Assembly: GCA_030838885.1 (NCBI GenBank)
Contig: JAUZEU010000623.1
Location: forward strand, 1-8,884
Source of the DNA: Bryobacterales bacterium
Lineage (GTDB): Bacteria; Acidobacteriota; Terriglobia; Bryobacterales; Bryobacteraceae
DNA length: 8,884 nucleotides
Direction: 5' to 3'
Part shown: positions 1-4,476 of the stretch, in pieces
Numbering within the stretch: position 1 is the first letter of the stretch
Layout of the letters: each line of letters opens with the position of its first letter
Position numbers and translations under genes: made by a program
Notes under the pieces: generated by a model
Database searches by the model: none
The model's input: only the letters and a program-made list of their open reading frames with translations
What the model was told of the DNA's origin: nothing

Positions 1-133
1 TCAAAACTCTCAAACGCGCCATGTATGGCAGGGCTGGAACGGAACTGCTCCGTGCTCGTCTCCTTCCACTACCACCTGAGGAGTCCGCCCCAGGGTGATC
101 CAACTGCCCACAAAGTGAGGATGACCCGTTTAA

Positions 134-661
134 GTGCAGTACCCTTGCCGCTGTCTTCGATTTGAGTGCCGAGCTGAGGCATCAAAACCAAAAATCTCGG
201 ATTTGAGCGCTGCGCGACAGCAGGATTGGCATGGCAAACATCCCGTACAGTCTCTCGTCCTTCACACCGGTCTGAAGCAAAAGCCGCGGGATCTGCAATG
301 GCTCGAACAGGAACATGCCAGCAGTGTTCGCTTTCTGACGGGAAGTCAGAAGAGTCTGGCCGACTTGGAGCAGAGGTGGCTGGAGACGCGACCCGACTAC
401 GAGCGGAAGATCGAGCGGCAGGGTCAATCCATTCAGGAGGCCCGGGAAGCTTTAAAAGTCATCAAGGACAATCCGCAGCATTTTCAGAAAGTGTTCCAGC
501 GTGAGGCGCAGGTCTCAGAGCGGACATTTCAGGAACAAGAACAACAACGCCGCAGTCCGGGATCGGGATCGCGACCGAGGCGGCTGGAGCCGTTGAATTG
601 CCTTGGCGCGCGCCGGGCACGCTTACCATCTCGTTTCAGTGCGTTGCGTTGCAAGAGTTAG
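134..661 (+). CDS. Hypothetical coiled-coil protein, probably a fragment
   Basis: I do not recognise this protein. It would start with GTG and be 175 residues long. Residues about 54-140 are rich in Glu, Gln, Arg and Leu with heptad-like spacing (for example SLADLEQRWLETRPDYERKI), which predicts a long coiled coil. The first 40 residues and the last 30 have a different, low-quality composition. In another frame the DNA at 558-596 encodes RDRDRDRGGWSR followed by TGA, which looks like a more natural hydrophilic C-terminus. A frameshift near 545 may therefore have replaced the original tail. No Shine-Dalgarno sequence precedes the GTG, so the true start is unknown. Coiled coils of this kind occur in the C-terminal parts of mobilisation proteins, but nothing here proves that. 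It sits just upstream of integrase debris. Confidence 0.35.
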   Translation: MQYPCRCLRFECRAEASKPKISDLSAARQQDWHGKHPVQSLVLHTGLKQKPRDLQWLEQEHASSVRFLTGSQKSLADLEQRWLETRPDYERKIERQGQSIQEAREALKVIKDNPQHFQKVFQREAQVSERTFQEQEQQRRSPGSGSRPRRLEPLNCLGARRARLPSRFSALRCKS

Positions 662-865
662 GCGCAAGGCAGATTGGAGCCGGGAAATATTAACGTCGCG
701 GTCAGTCTGCGTGTTTCCGGGCGCGTGCCATGCCACGATCTGATTACCACGTCTGATTGCCAGAGCAGCATCCAATAATGTCTTCTTTCGAGATGCGTAG
801 CGCATAGATTTTCCGGCTGTTGCGTAGCCGTACTTCATGTTGGGACCGGTGTTGAGCGTGTTCAT
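623..865 (-). CDS. Small hypothetical protein
   Basis: This is an unrecognised frame of 80 residues from the ATG at 865. A GTG at 883 would add six residues. GGAAGG lies about 10 bases before the ATG, an acceptable but long Shine-Dalgarno spacing, which is why I prefer this start. The protein is basic (MKYGYATAGKSMRYASRKK) and has no membrane segment, signal peptide or cysteine motif. Its 3' end overlaps the end of the coiled-coil frame on the other strand by about 39 bases, so at most one of the two ends is genuine if the coiled-coil protein really stops near 596. It could be a chance frame, as codon use is only weakly biased. Confidence 0.25.
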   Translation of the reverse strand: MNTLNTGPNMKYGYATAGKSMRYASRKKTLLDAALAIRRGNQIVAWHAPGNTQTDRDVNISRLQSALRLTLATQRTETRW

Positions 866-901
866 TATGAGAACGCCTTCCACTGGTTACTTAGTACAGG
901 T

Positions 902-1135
902 TTGCCGAGCAACTCCGGACATGCCCCCACTGCCTCGGAGAAAGCTCGGGCCGTTGAACGCAAGTTCCTGTCAAGTCTAGGCCGATCCGGCACCTGGCAG
1001 GCTGCGAGGGCCCTTGCCAATCAGCTCCGGGACATACTTTTGAAACTTGAGGACTCCTACATGTCCGCAATCGCGGAAAAAAACGGTGATGCGCTCCTGA
1101 TCGCGGAAGAGATTAGACGTATCGGGCCACGCTGA
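902..1135 (+). CDS. Small hypothetical helical protein
   Basis: This unrecognised 77-residue frame has a TTG as its first usable start and no convincing ribosome binding site. The in-frame open stretch continues upstream to about 779 without another good start. Residues about 12-75 (EKARAVERKFLSSLG through LLIAEEIRRIG) are strongly amphipathic and helical, with regularly spaced Leu and Ala. This looks more protein-like than the flanking frames and resembles small helical proteins found in accessory regions. No catalytic or metal-binding motif is visible. It is oriented away from the minus-strand frame at 623-865, so the two would share a short divergent intergenic region. The start codon is the least certain part. 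Confidence 0.3.
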   Translation: MPSNSGHAPTASEKARAVERKFLSSLGRSGTWQAARALANQLRDILLKLEDSYMSAIAEKNGDALLIAEEIRRIGPR

Positions 1136-1222
1136 GTTCACTGAGTTAAGTGCCGTTGACGGATCGGTTCCGCTCGACGGGCTGCCAAGTAATGAAGCGG
1201 AAACAGGCGTCGCTTCGCCTTC

Positions 1223-1505
1223 TTACAATCCCAGCCTCGGGGCTGGATTGTCCCGGAAGAGCGATCGATCCAGAATGTAATTTCCGCACCGTGTCGAGGA
1301 CTGGGGCGCGACTGCCGCATGATGGCGAGCTCGGGGACGCCATTTGAAATACGCCTGTGTGTGCAGAAATCGGCGCCCAGGGAGTGCCCGGCGTAAAGGG
1401 CCGGATCGAGCCCGGCCCGTTTCACGATCTGCGCCACCGAATTCGAGTCGAGCCGGGTGCGGGCCGTCCTTATCTTGACCGAATGGCTTTTCTGCGAAAC
1501 CACTG
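1223..1505 (-). pseudogene. Tyrosine recombinase (phage-type integrase), C-terminal fragment with frameshifts
   Basis: Tyrosine recombinases cut and rejoin DNA through a catalytic tyrosine, assisted by R-H-x-x-R-H residues. The fragment reads NSVAQIVKRAGLDPALYAGHSL, then NGVPELAIMRQSR in the same frame. It continues after frameshifts as LDTVR and NYILDRSLFRDNPAPRLGL followed by the native stop. This order matches the C-terminal catalytic region of XerC/D-like integrases, where GHSLRAGF carries the second catalytic arginine and the Y in NYILD is the nucleophile. The arginine is lost here (GHSLGADF). Two single-base frameshifts lie within about 20 bases near 1295-1315, and there is further disturbance near 1355. 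The N-terminal two thirds are absent; nothing integrase-like lies upstream of about 1505. It is certainly inactive and marks an old mobile element. Confidence 0.75.
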
Positions 1506-1544
1506 CTGCTTGAAGCCCCCAGCTTGTTTCTGATCACCCATACC

Positions 1545-1699
1545 AAGCAGGGGAGTGAGCGGGTGGATCTGCGGGGTTCGGCAGCTTCGTCGTGAAGGAA
1601 AAGACGCGGCAGGGACGGAATCCACGGACCGGAGAAACGATCGCGATCCGCGCGGCGAAGCGGTCCGCCGGTTTTAAACCCGGGCGCGGAAGCTTATAC
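1545..1699 (+). pseudogene. HU/IHF-family DNA-bending protein, truncated and frameshifted
   Basis: HU/IHF proteins are about 90-residue dimeric DNA-bending proteins. The sequence reads SERVDLR, then after a shift GFGSFVVKEK, then GRNPRTGETIAI and GFKPG. This is the family signature: the GFGSF strand, the GRNPxTG tip of the DNA-binding arm, and the closing FKPG. The part before the frameshift ends in frame at about 1573; one missing G at 1573-1576 separates it from GFGSF. The N-terminal helices of the dimer core are absent or unrecognisable, and the usual last helix after FKPG is replaced by unrelated sequence running to a stop at 1858. The remnant points away from the integrase fragment, with about 40 bases between them. 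Both probably come from the same lost mobile element, although this is inferred from adjacency only. Confidence 0.7.
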
Positions 1700-1718
1700 A
1701 GCACACGGCTCGACAAAA

Positions 1719-2465
1719 TTAAGGTGTTGCGGCGCCTGCTGCACTCGTCCGCGCCTTCAACAAAACATCTCCTCCTAGAAGACGATCGAGTTCGGTCTTC
1801 ACCACTTGATAGCATTCGCACGCGCAGTTCTCAATTCCGTTGCGGTCTAAGATTTTGATGTGGCCTCGCGAATACTGAATTAGTCCCGCATCCTGCAATC
1901 GGCCGGCCGCGCCGGTTACGCTTTGGCGTCGGCCGCCCAACATGTTCGAAATGAACTCCTGGGTCATCATGAACTCGTCCGAGCCCACCCGATCATGGCA
2001 TAACAGCAGCCAACGAGAGAGTCGCTGTTCCACGGAATGCAAACGGTTACACACGGCCGTCTGTGAGATTTGGGTAATCAACGCTTGGCTGTATCGGAGC
2101 AGCAGTTTCTGAAGAGGCCCGCCTCTGGAAAACTCGTCCTGCAGCTTGGCAGCTTTCAGGCGGACCGCCGTTCCCGCCACCTGCACCACGGCCCGGTTGG
2201 GCATCGTGTTGCCGCCCATGAAGAGTGCAACCCCAACCATTCCCTCGCTGCCTACCAGACCCATCTCGGCGACCGCCCCGTCTTGCATGGTGTAGATAAG
2301 GGAAACGATGCACGAGGTCGGGAAGCAAACGTGATCTAAACGACCCCCAGATTCATACACGATATCCCCCAAGGCCATCTCGACTTCGTGCAGTTCCGGC
2401 CCGAGGCGAGCATGCTCCTCCGGAGGCAGCGCCGCCAGAATTCGGTTCTTTGCGGGTGCTGACAT
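1719..2465 (-). CDS. Crp/Fnr-family transcriptional regulator
   Basis: This protein is predicted to be a dimeric cytoplasmic DNA-binding regulator with a cyclic-nucleotide-binding-like sensor. From the ATG at 2465 it has 248 residues. The beta-roll covers about 33-110 (GDIVYESGG, FPTSCIVSLIY, GLVGSEGMVGVALFMGG). The dimer helix is about 120-140 (LLLRYSQALITQISQTAVC). The winged helix-turn-helix is about 167-207 (TQEFISNMLGGRRQSVTGAAG). I prefer this start because family members begin MSAPxKNRILAALP. A GTG at 2558 would add 31 residues, and that stretch contains a repeated DNA motif shared with 3446-3472, so it is more likely leader. The classical cAMP phosphate-binding RSA cassette and the N-terminal FNR iron-sulphur cysteines are absent, so the ligand is unknown. 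It is intact, unlike most of its neighbours, and the likely local controller. Confidence 0.88.
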   Translation of the reverse strand: MSAPAKNRILAALPPEEHARLGPELHEVEMALGDIVYESGGRLDHVCFPTSCIVSLIYTMQDGAVAEMGLVGSEGMVGVALFMGGNTMPNRAVVQVAGTAVRLKAAKLQDEFSRGGPLQKLLLRYSQALITQISQTAVCNRLHSVEQRLSRWLLLCHDRVGSDEFMMTQEFISNMLGGRRQSVTGAAGRLQDAGLIQYSRGHIKILDRNGIENCACECYQVVKTELDRLLGGDVLLKARTSAAGAATP

Positions 2466-2495
2466 GGAAAAGAATTCTATCAAACCTTTATCGTG

Positions 2496-2511
2496 TGTCG
2501 CCGTGACGACT
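2496..2511. promoter_or_regulatory. Candidate operator TGTCG-N6-CGACT in the Crp/Fnr gene leader
   Basis: The sequence TGTCGCCGTGACGACT contains inverted arms GTCG/CGAC separated by six bases. Crp and Fnr sites have the same arm length and spacing (TGTGA-N6-TCACA). It lies 31 bases upstream of the chosen start of the regulator gene, where an autoregulatory site would be expected. The surrounding 27 bases (2496-2522) match 3446-3472 at 24 positions. Binding by this regulator is an inference. Confidence 0.4.
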
Positions 2512-2559
2512 GCCGCCGAATGCGTTTTCACATACAGTTGATTACGCTGGATGTGCACA

Positions 2560-3218
2560 TCGCATACCTTTGTTGGAGGCTGATGATCGTGGCAAACCTA
2601 AACGGAACGTGGGTCTACGAGAGCTGTCGGGGTCGATAGCGCCGCAAACAACGCACCGCCTCAAATCGCACCGTGGGCTCCGCGCGGTGAACTGCATGTC
2701 ACAACTGTTCGACCGGGAGGGTTAGCGGAAAGCTCACATGGCGCGCCCGGCGCAGATCTCGATAGGTCAGCCGTAGGATCACTATAGCCGATGGGATGCT
2801 GCCGGAAGGAGCTCGCGGTCCAAAGCGACGGACTCGAATTCTCAAACATCTTCCACCCGACCGGAACTTTAGGTCCGGGCTTCGAGTCCTGTGTGGAACT
2901 GTCTTGCTCTGTCGACCTGATTGATGCCAACGAGGGTCTGTAGGTCCTCAAATCGACTTGGTAAGGTTCGAAAGGCGGTAAGTACTAGTTCAGGGATGCG
3001 GCAATGCAGATATAGCTATTGCAGTTGAGAGCCATCATCGAGATTCGTACACCCCATCGATTGCCCGCTCCTCATACTCTGGTCGGAGGTAACGCCGGAG
3101 AAGAAACGAAAGCGCACTCCGAAATCAATACTGAAGCCACGCGATCTCGAACAGGCCAATCGGCCCGGGCCTGATTAGCCTGCCTTCGCCTTCGATCAGC
3201 TCGCACTAAATCGTACGC
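2560..3218. other. Region without an intact gene, containing decayed fragments
   Basis: No complete reading frame with coding character is present between the regulator and the tandem repeats. I see only two weak fragments, entered separately: a possible WYL-like remnant on the minus strand (about 2760-2951) and an integrase N-terminus on the plus strand (about 3068-3235). The rest shows no hairpin followed by T-run, no tRNA-like fold, and no repeat array that I can detect by eye. Confidence 0.5.
2760..2951 (-). pseudogene. Possible remnant of a WYL-like small protein
   Basis: One minus-strand frame contains LRTYR near its start, then GPKVPVGWKMFEN, and later SSFRQHPIGY. In small WYL-like proteins the same order occurs: an LRxYQ strand, a Gly-rich loop, a GWKxFEV strand, and a later segment ending in GYNP. 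Between WKMFEN and SSFRQHP a second frame gives ESVALD, which fits the family spacing better, so two small frameshifts are likely. There is no good start, and the usual PH segment near the N-terminus is missing. A second, much clearer member of the same general family lies at the right edge of the window. This call rests on short matches made by eye and could be chance. Confidence 0.25.
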
Positions 3219-3235
3219 TCACTCGACCCGCGAGT
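3068..3235 (+). pseudogene. Integrase N-terminal fragment
   Basis: The frame reads KRTPKSILKPRDLEQ. This closely resembles the first residues of a group of phage-type integrases that begin K-S-I-L-x-L-P-D-L-E-Q before the SAM-like core-binding domain. Later in the same frame LALNRTLTR resembles the RLALNRTVVTRYR segment of the same proteins. In intact members about 36 residues separate these motifs. Here there are only about 46 bases, including an in-frame TAG near 3173, so roughly 60 bases seem to be deleted. The catalytic domain is absent. It belongs to a different integrase type and the opposite strand from the remnant at 1223-1505, so it is not the missing half of that gene. Confidence 0.35.
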
Positions 3236-3291
3236 TGATCATCAGCATCAGGTTGGCGCCTACGGAGAAGTTCTCGCCCTGATTGCCACTC

Positions 3292-3314
3292 ACCATGGCG
3301 TCGAACCATGGCGT
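3292..3314. repeat. 13-bp tandem duplication (ACCATGGCGT units)
   Basis: ACCATGGCGT occurs at 3292-3301 and again at 3305-3314, a period of 13 bases. The period is not a multiple of three, and the second unit breaks an otherwise continuous minus-strand frame. It looks like a slippage duplication after that frame lost its function. Confidence 0.7.
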
Positions 3315-3418
3315 TCAGTTCGTCCCATTCTTCGTCCTTCTCGTCCGCAGGCAGAGCCGAAGAATCCGGTTTGTTGGCGGGGCGGAGATAGCAGAAGTTT
3401 GATGAGTTCTCTGTTATA

Positions 3419-3434
3419 TGTCGCCTTGACGACC
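3419..3434. promoter_or_regulatory. Candidate operator copy 1, TGTCG-N6-CGACC
   Basis: This is the first of two identical dyads, TGTCGCCTTGACGACC, with arms GTCG/CGAC and a six-base centre. It lies about 80 bases upstream of the start of the fibre-like gene. Regulation by the nearby Crp/Fnr protein is inferred from the same motif in that gene's own leader. Confidence 0.35.
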
Positions 3435-3445
3435 GACGAGTTATA

Positions 3446-3461
3446 TGTCGCCTTGACGACC
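3446..3461. promoter_or_regulatory. Candidate operator copy 2, TGTCG-N6-CGACC
   Basis: This second identical dyad is centred 27 bases after the first, about 2.6 helical turns, so the two sites would not face the same side of the DNA. It lies about 50 bases before the start codon of the fibre-like gene, a position suitable for control of a promoter just downstream. A CATAAT at 3483-3488 is the nearest -10-like sequence, but it has no well-spaced -35. Confidence 0.35.
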
Positions 3462-3501
3462 GACGCCGAATGGAAACTCATACATAATCAGGCAAGTCAA
3501 A

Positions 3502-3507
3502 AAGGAA
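3502..3507 (+). promoter_or_regulatory. Ribosome binding site that decides the start at 3513
   Basis: AAGGAA lies five bases before the ATG at 3513. The residues after this ATG form a typical signal peptide, whereas the upstream in-frame codons are repeat sequence, so this is the start chosen for the fibre-like protein. Confidence 0.7.
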
Positions 3508-3512
3508 CAAGC

Positions 3513-4466
3513 ATGTATAACCAACATCAAAGGCTAAGATGGCTGGCAATGATCTCAGGGGCCGTTCTACTAGGAATTTCGCCAACGCGGGCGGCCGATC
3601 TTACGGTAGACGGAGTTTTAAAAGTAAACAAGCAGGCATATCTATTAACCAATGTCCAGATTGGCCCGACCCCCGATGATGTCGATTTTGGTGGGTGTCC
3701 TGGGTGTCTTCCGGATCTTCCGAACACGTTGAGCGTGTTCGGCAATGTCCGCGTTGGCGGCCAGATGAGTGTGAACGAGATGTTTATGATATCGGCCCGC
3801 CAGGCGATCTCGATCGGTTCAAATCAATACGGTATCGGAGTGCAAAAGTCCGCTTTTTACCAACGCACAGGTAATGAGTTTTTCTGGTACAAAGGTGGGA
3901 CTCACACAGCCGATTTCGGTGATCCTGGTAAAGACGGTACGCAACTCATGCGCTTGGGCAACAGCGGCTCATTGGTTGTCTCAGGTTTGGTTACCAGTCC
4001 GGTGCTGCAAGCCACCAAAGGAGTTATCACACCGGTGCTGCAGATCACTGGAGGAAGCGACGTAGCCGAACCGTTCCAGATAACGCGCGGGGATATTCCG
4101 AAGGGAGCAGTGGTTACTATCGATGCGGAGAATGCTGGCAATCTGAAACTGAGCACAGTGGCGTACGACACGCGCGTTGCCGGTATCGTTAGTGGCGCCA
4201 ACGGAATCAACCCCGGCATCTCTCTCAGTCAGAAAGGCCTCCATGAGGCGGGACAGAACGTGGCTTTGAGCGGCCGCGTATACGTGCTTGCTGATGCGTC
4301 GAGCAGTCCTATAGAGCCGGGGGACTTGCTCACTACATCCGATTCCCCAGGCTATGCAATGAAAGTCACTGACTATCCCAGGGCACAAGGCGCGGTTATT
4401 GGAAAGGCAATGAGCACGATGAAACACGGCAAGGGAATGGTGCTCGTGCTTGTCACCCTGCAGTAG
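3513..4466 (+). CDS. Exported fibre-like protein with conserved NGINPG-type C-terminal domain
   Basis: The protein has 317 residues. Residues 1-27 form a signal peptide (positive RLR, hydrophobic LAMISGAVLLGI, cleavage probably after TRA), so it acts outside the cytoplasm. Residues about 28-170 are Gly-, Val- and Ser-rich, with short repeating strands (LTVDGVLKVN, LSVFGNVRVGGQMSVNE) like beta-rich tail-fibre or adhesin stalks, and include one CPGC pair. An 11-residue motif is duplicated near 165-187 (TSPVLQATKG, ITPVLQITGG). The C-terminal part, about 187-317, contains SDVAEPF, YDTRVAGIVSG, NGINPG, ALSGRVYV, PGDLLTTS, GYAMKV and AQGAVIGKA. I recognise this as a conserved C-terminal module of large secreted proteins in environmental bacteria; its function is unknown to me. 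It ends TAG TGA, ten bases before the next gene, so the two are probably cotranscribed. Confidence 0.85.
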   Translation: MYNQHQRLRWLAMISGAVLLGISPTRAADLTVDGVLKVNKQAYLLTNVQIGPTPDDVDFGGCPGCLPDLPNTLSVFGNVRVGGQMSVNEMFMISARQAISIGSNQYGIGVQKSAFYQRTGNEFFWYKGGTHTADFGDPGKDGTQLMRLGNSGSLVVSGLVTSPVLQATKGVITPVLQITGGSDVAEPFQITRGDIPKGAVVTIDAENAGNLKLSTVAYDTRVAGIVSGANGINPGISLSQKGLHEAGQNVALSGRVYVLADASSSPIEPGDLLTTSDSPGYAMKVTDYPRAQGAVIGKAMSTMKHGKGMVLVLVTLQ

Positions 4467-4476
4467 TGAACTATCC

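Larger units (their letters stand above)
3413..3466 (+). repeat. 27-bp tandem duplication upstream of the secreted gene pair
   Basis: Two adjacent copies of GTTATATGTCGCCTTGACGA followed by CCGACG(A/C) differ only at the last base. Being near identical, the duplication is recent relative to the surrounding decay. Each copy contains TGTCG-N6-CGACC. The second copy, with the following CCGAATG, matches the leader of the Crp/Fnr gene at 24 of 27 bases (3446-3472 against 2496-2522). The period of 27 keeps the upstream extension of the plus-strand frame open (LYVALTTDE, LYVALTTDA), but I regard this as untranslated because a better start lies at 3513. Confidence 0.9.
3219..3474 (-). pseudogene. Broken minus-strand reading frame, unrecognised
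   Basis: A minus-strand frame with no start codon is open from 3474. It reads NKPDSSALPADEKDEEWDEL, followed by NAMV. Removing one unit of a 13-bp duplication at 3292-3314 joins this to SGNQGENFSVGANLMLMI, then NSRVE and a TGA at 3221-3219, in codons with G or C in most third positions. I do not recognise the product. The segment SALPADE sits where the Crp/Fnr protein of this window has AALPPEE, and the DNA before it resembles that gene's leader. The frame may therefore have begun as a copy of the regulator's 5' end joined to something else. It overlaps the leader of the secreted gene pair on the other strand. Confidence 0.3.

Noticed and set aside
11..133. Minus-strand frame without a start containing GRTPQVVVEGDEHGAVPF
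   Set aside because: It looks somewhat protein-like but has a stop immediately upstream, no start codon and no family I recognise. It could be the end of a decayed gene.
2466..2558. N-terminal extension of the Crp/Fnr protein from a GTG at 2558
   Set aside because: The added residues are not typical of the family, and the DNA there carries a motif repeated in another leader. The ATG at 2465 gives the family's normal beginning.
3426..3488. TTGACG plus CATAAT as a sigma-70 promoter for the secreted pair
   Set aside because: The spacers are 24 bases or more from the nearer TTGACG, outside the usable range of about 15-19.
3399..3512. N-terminal extension of the fibre-like protein from 3399
   Set aside because: It would translate the 27-bp repeats and bury the signal peptide. 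The ATG at 3513 has a Shine-Dalgarno sequence and is followed directly by a signal peptide.
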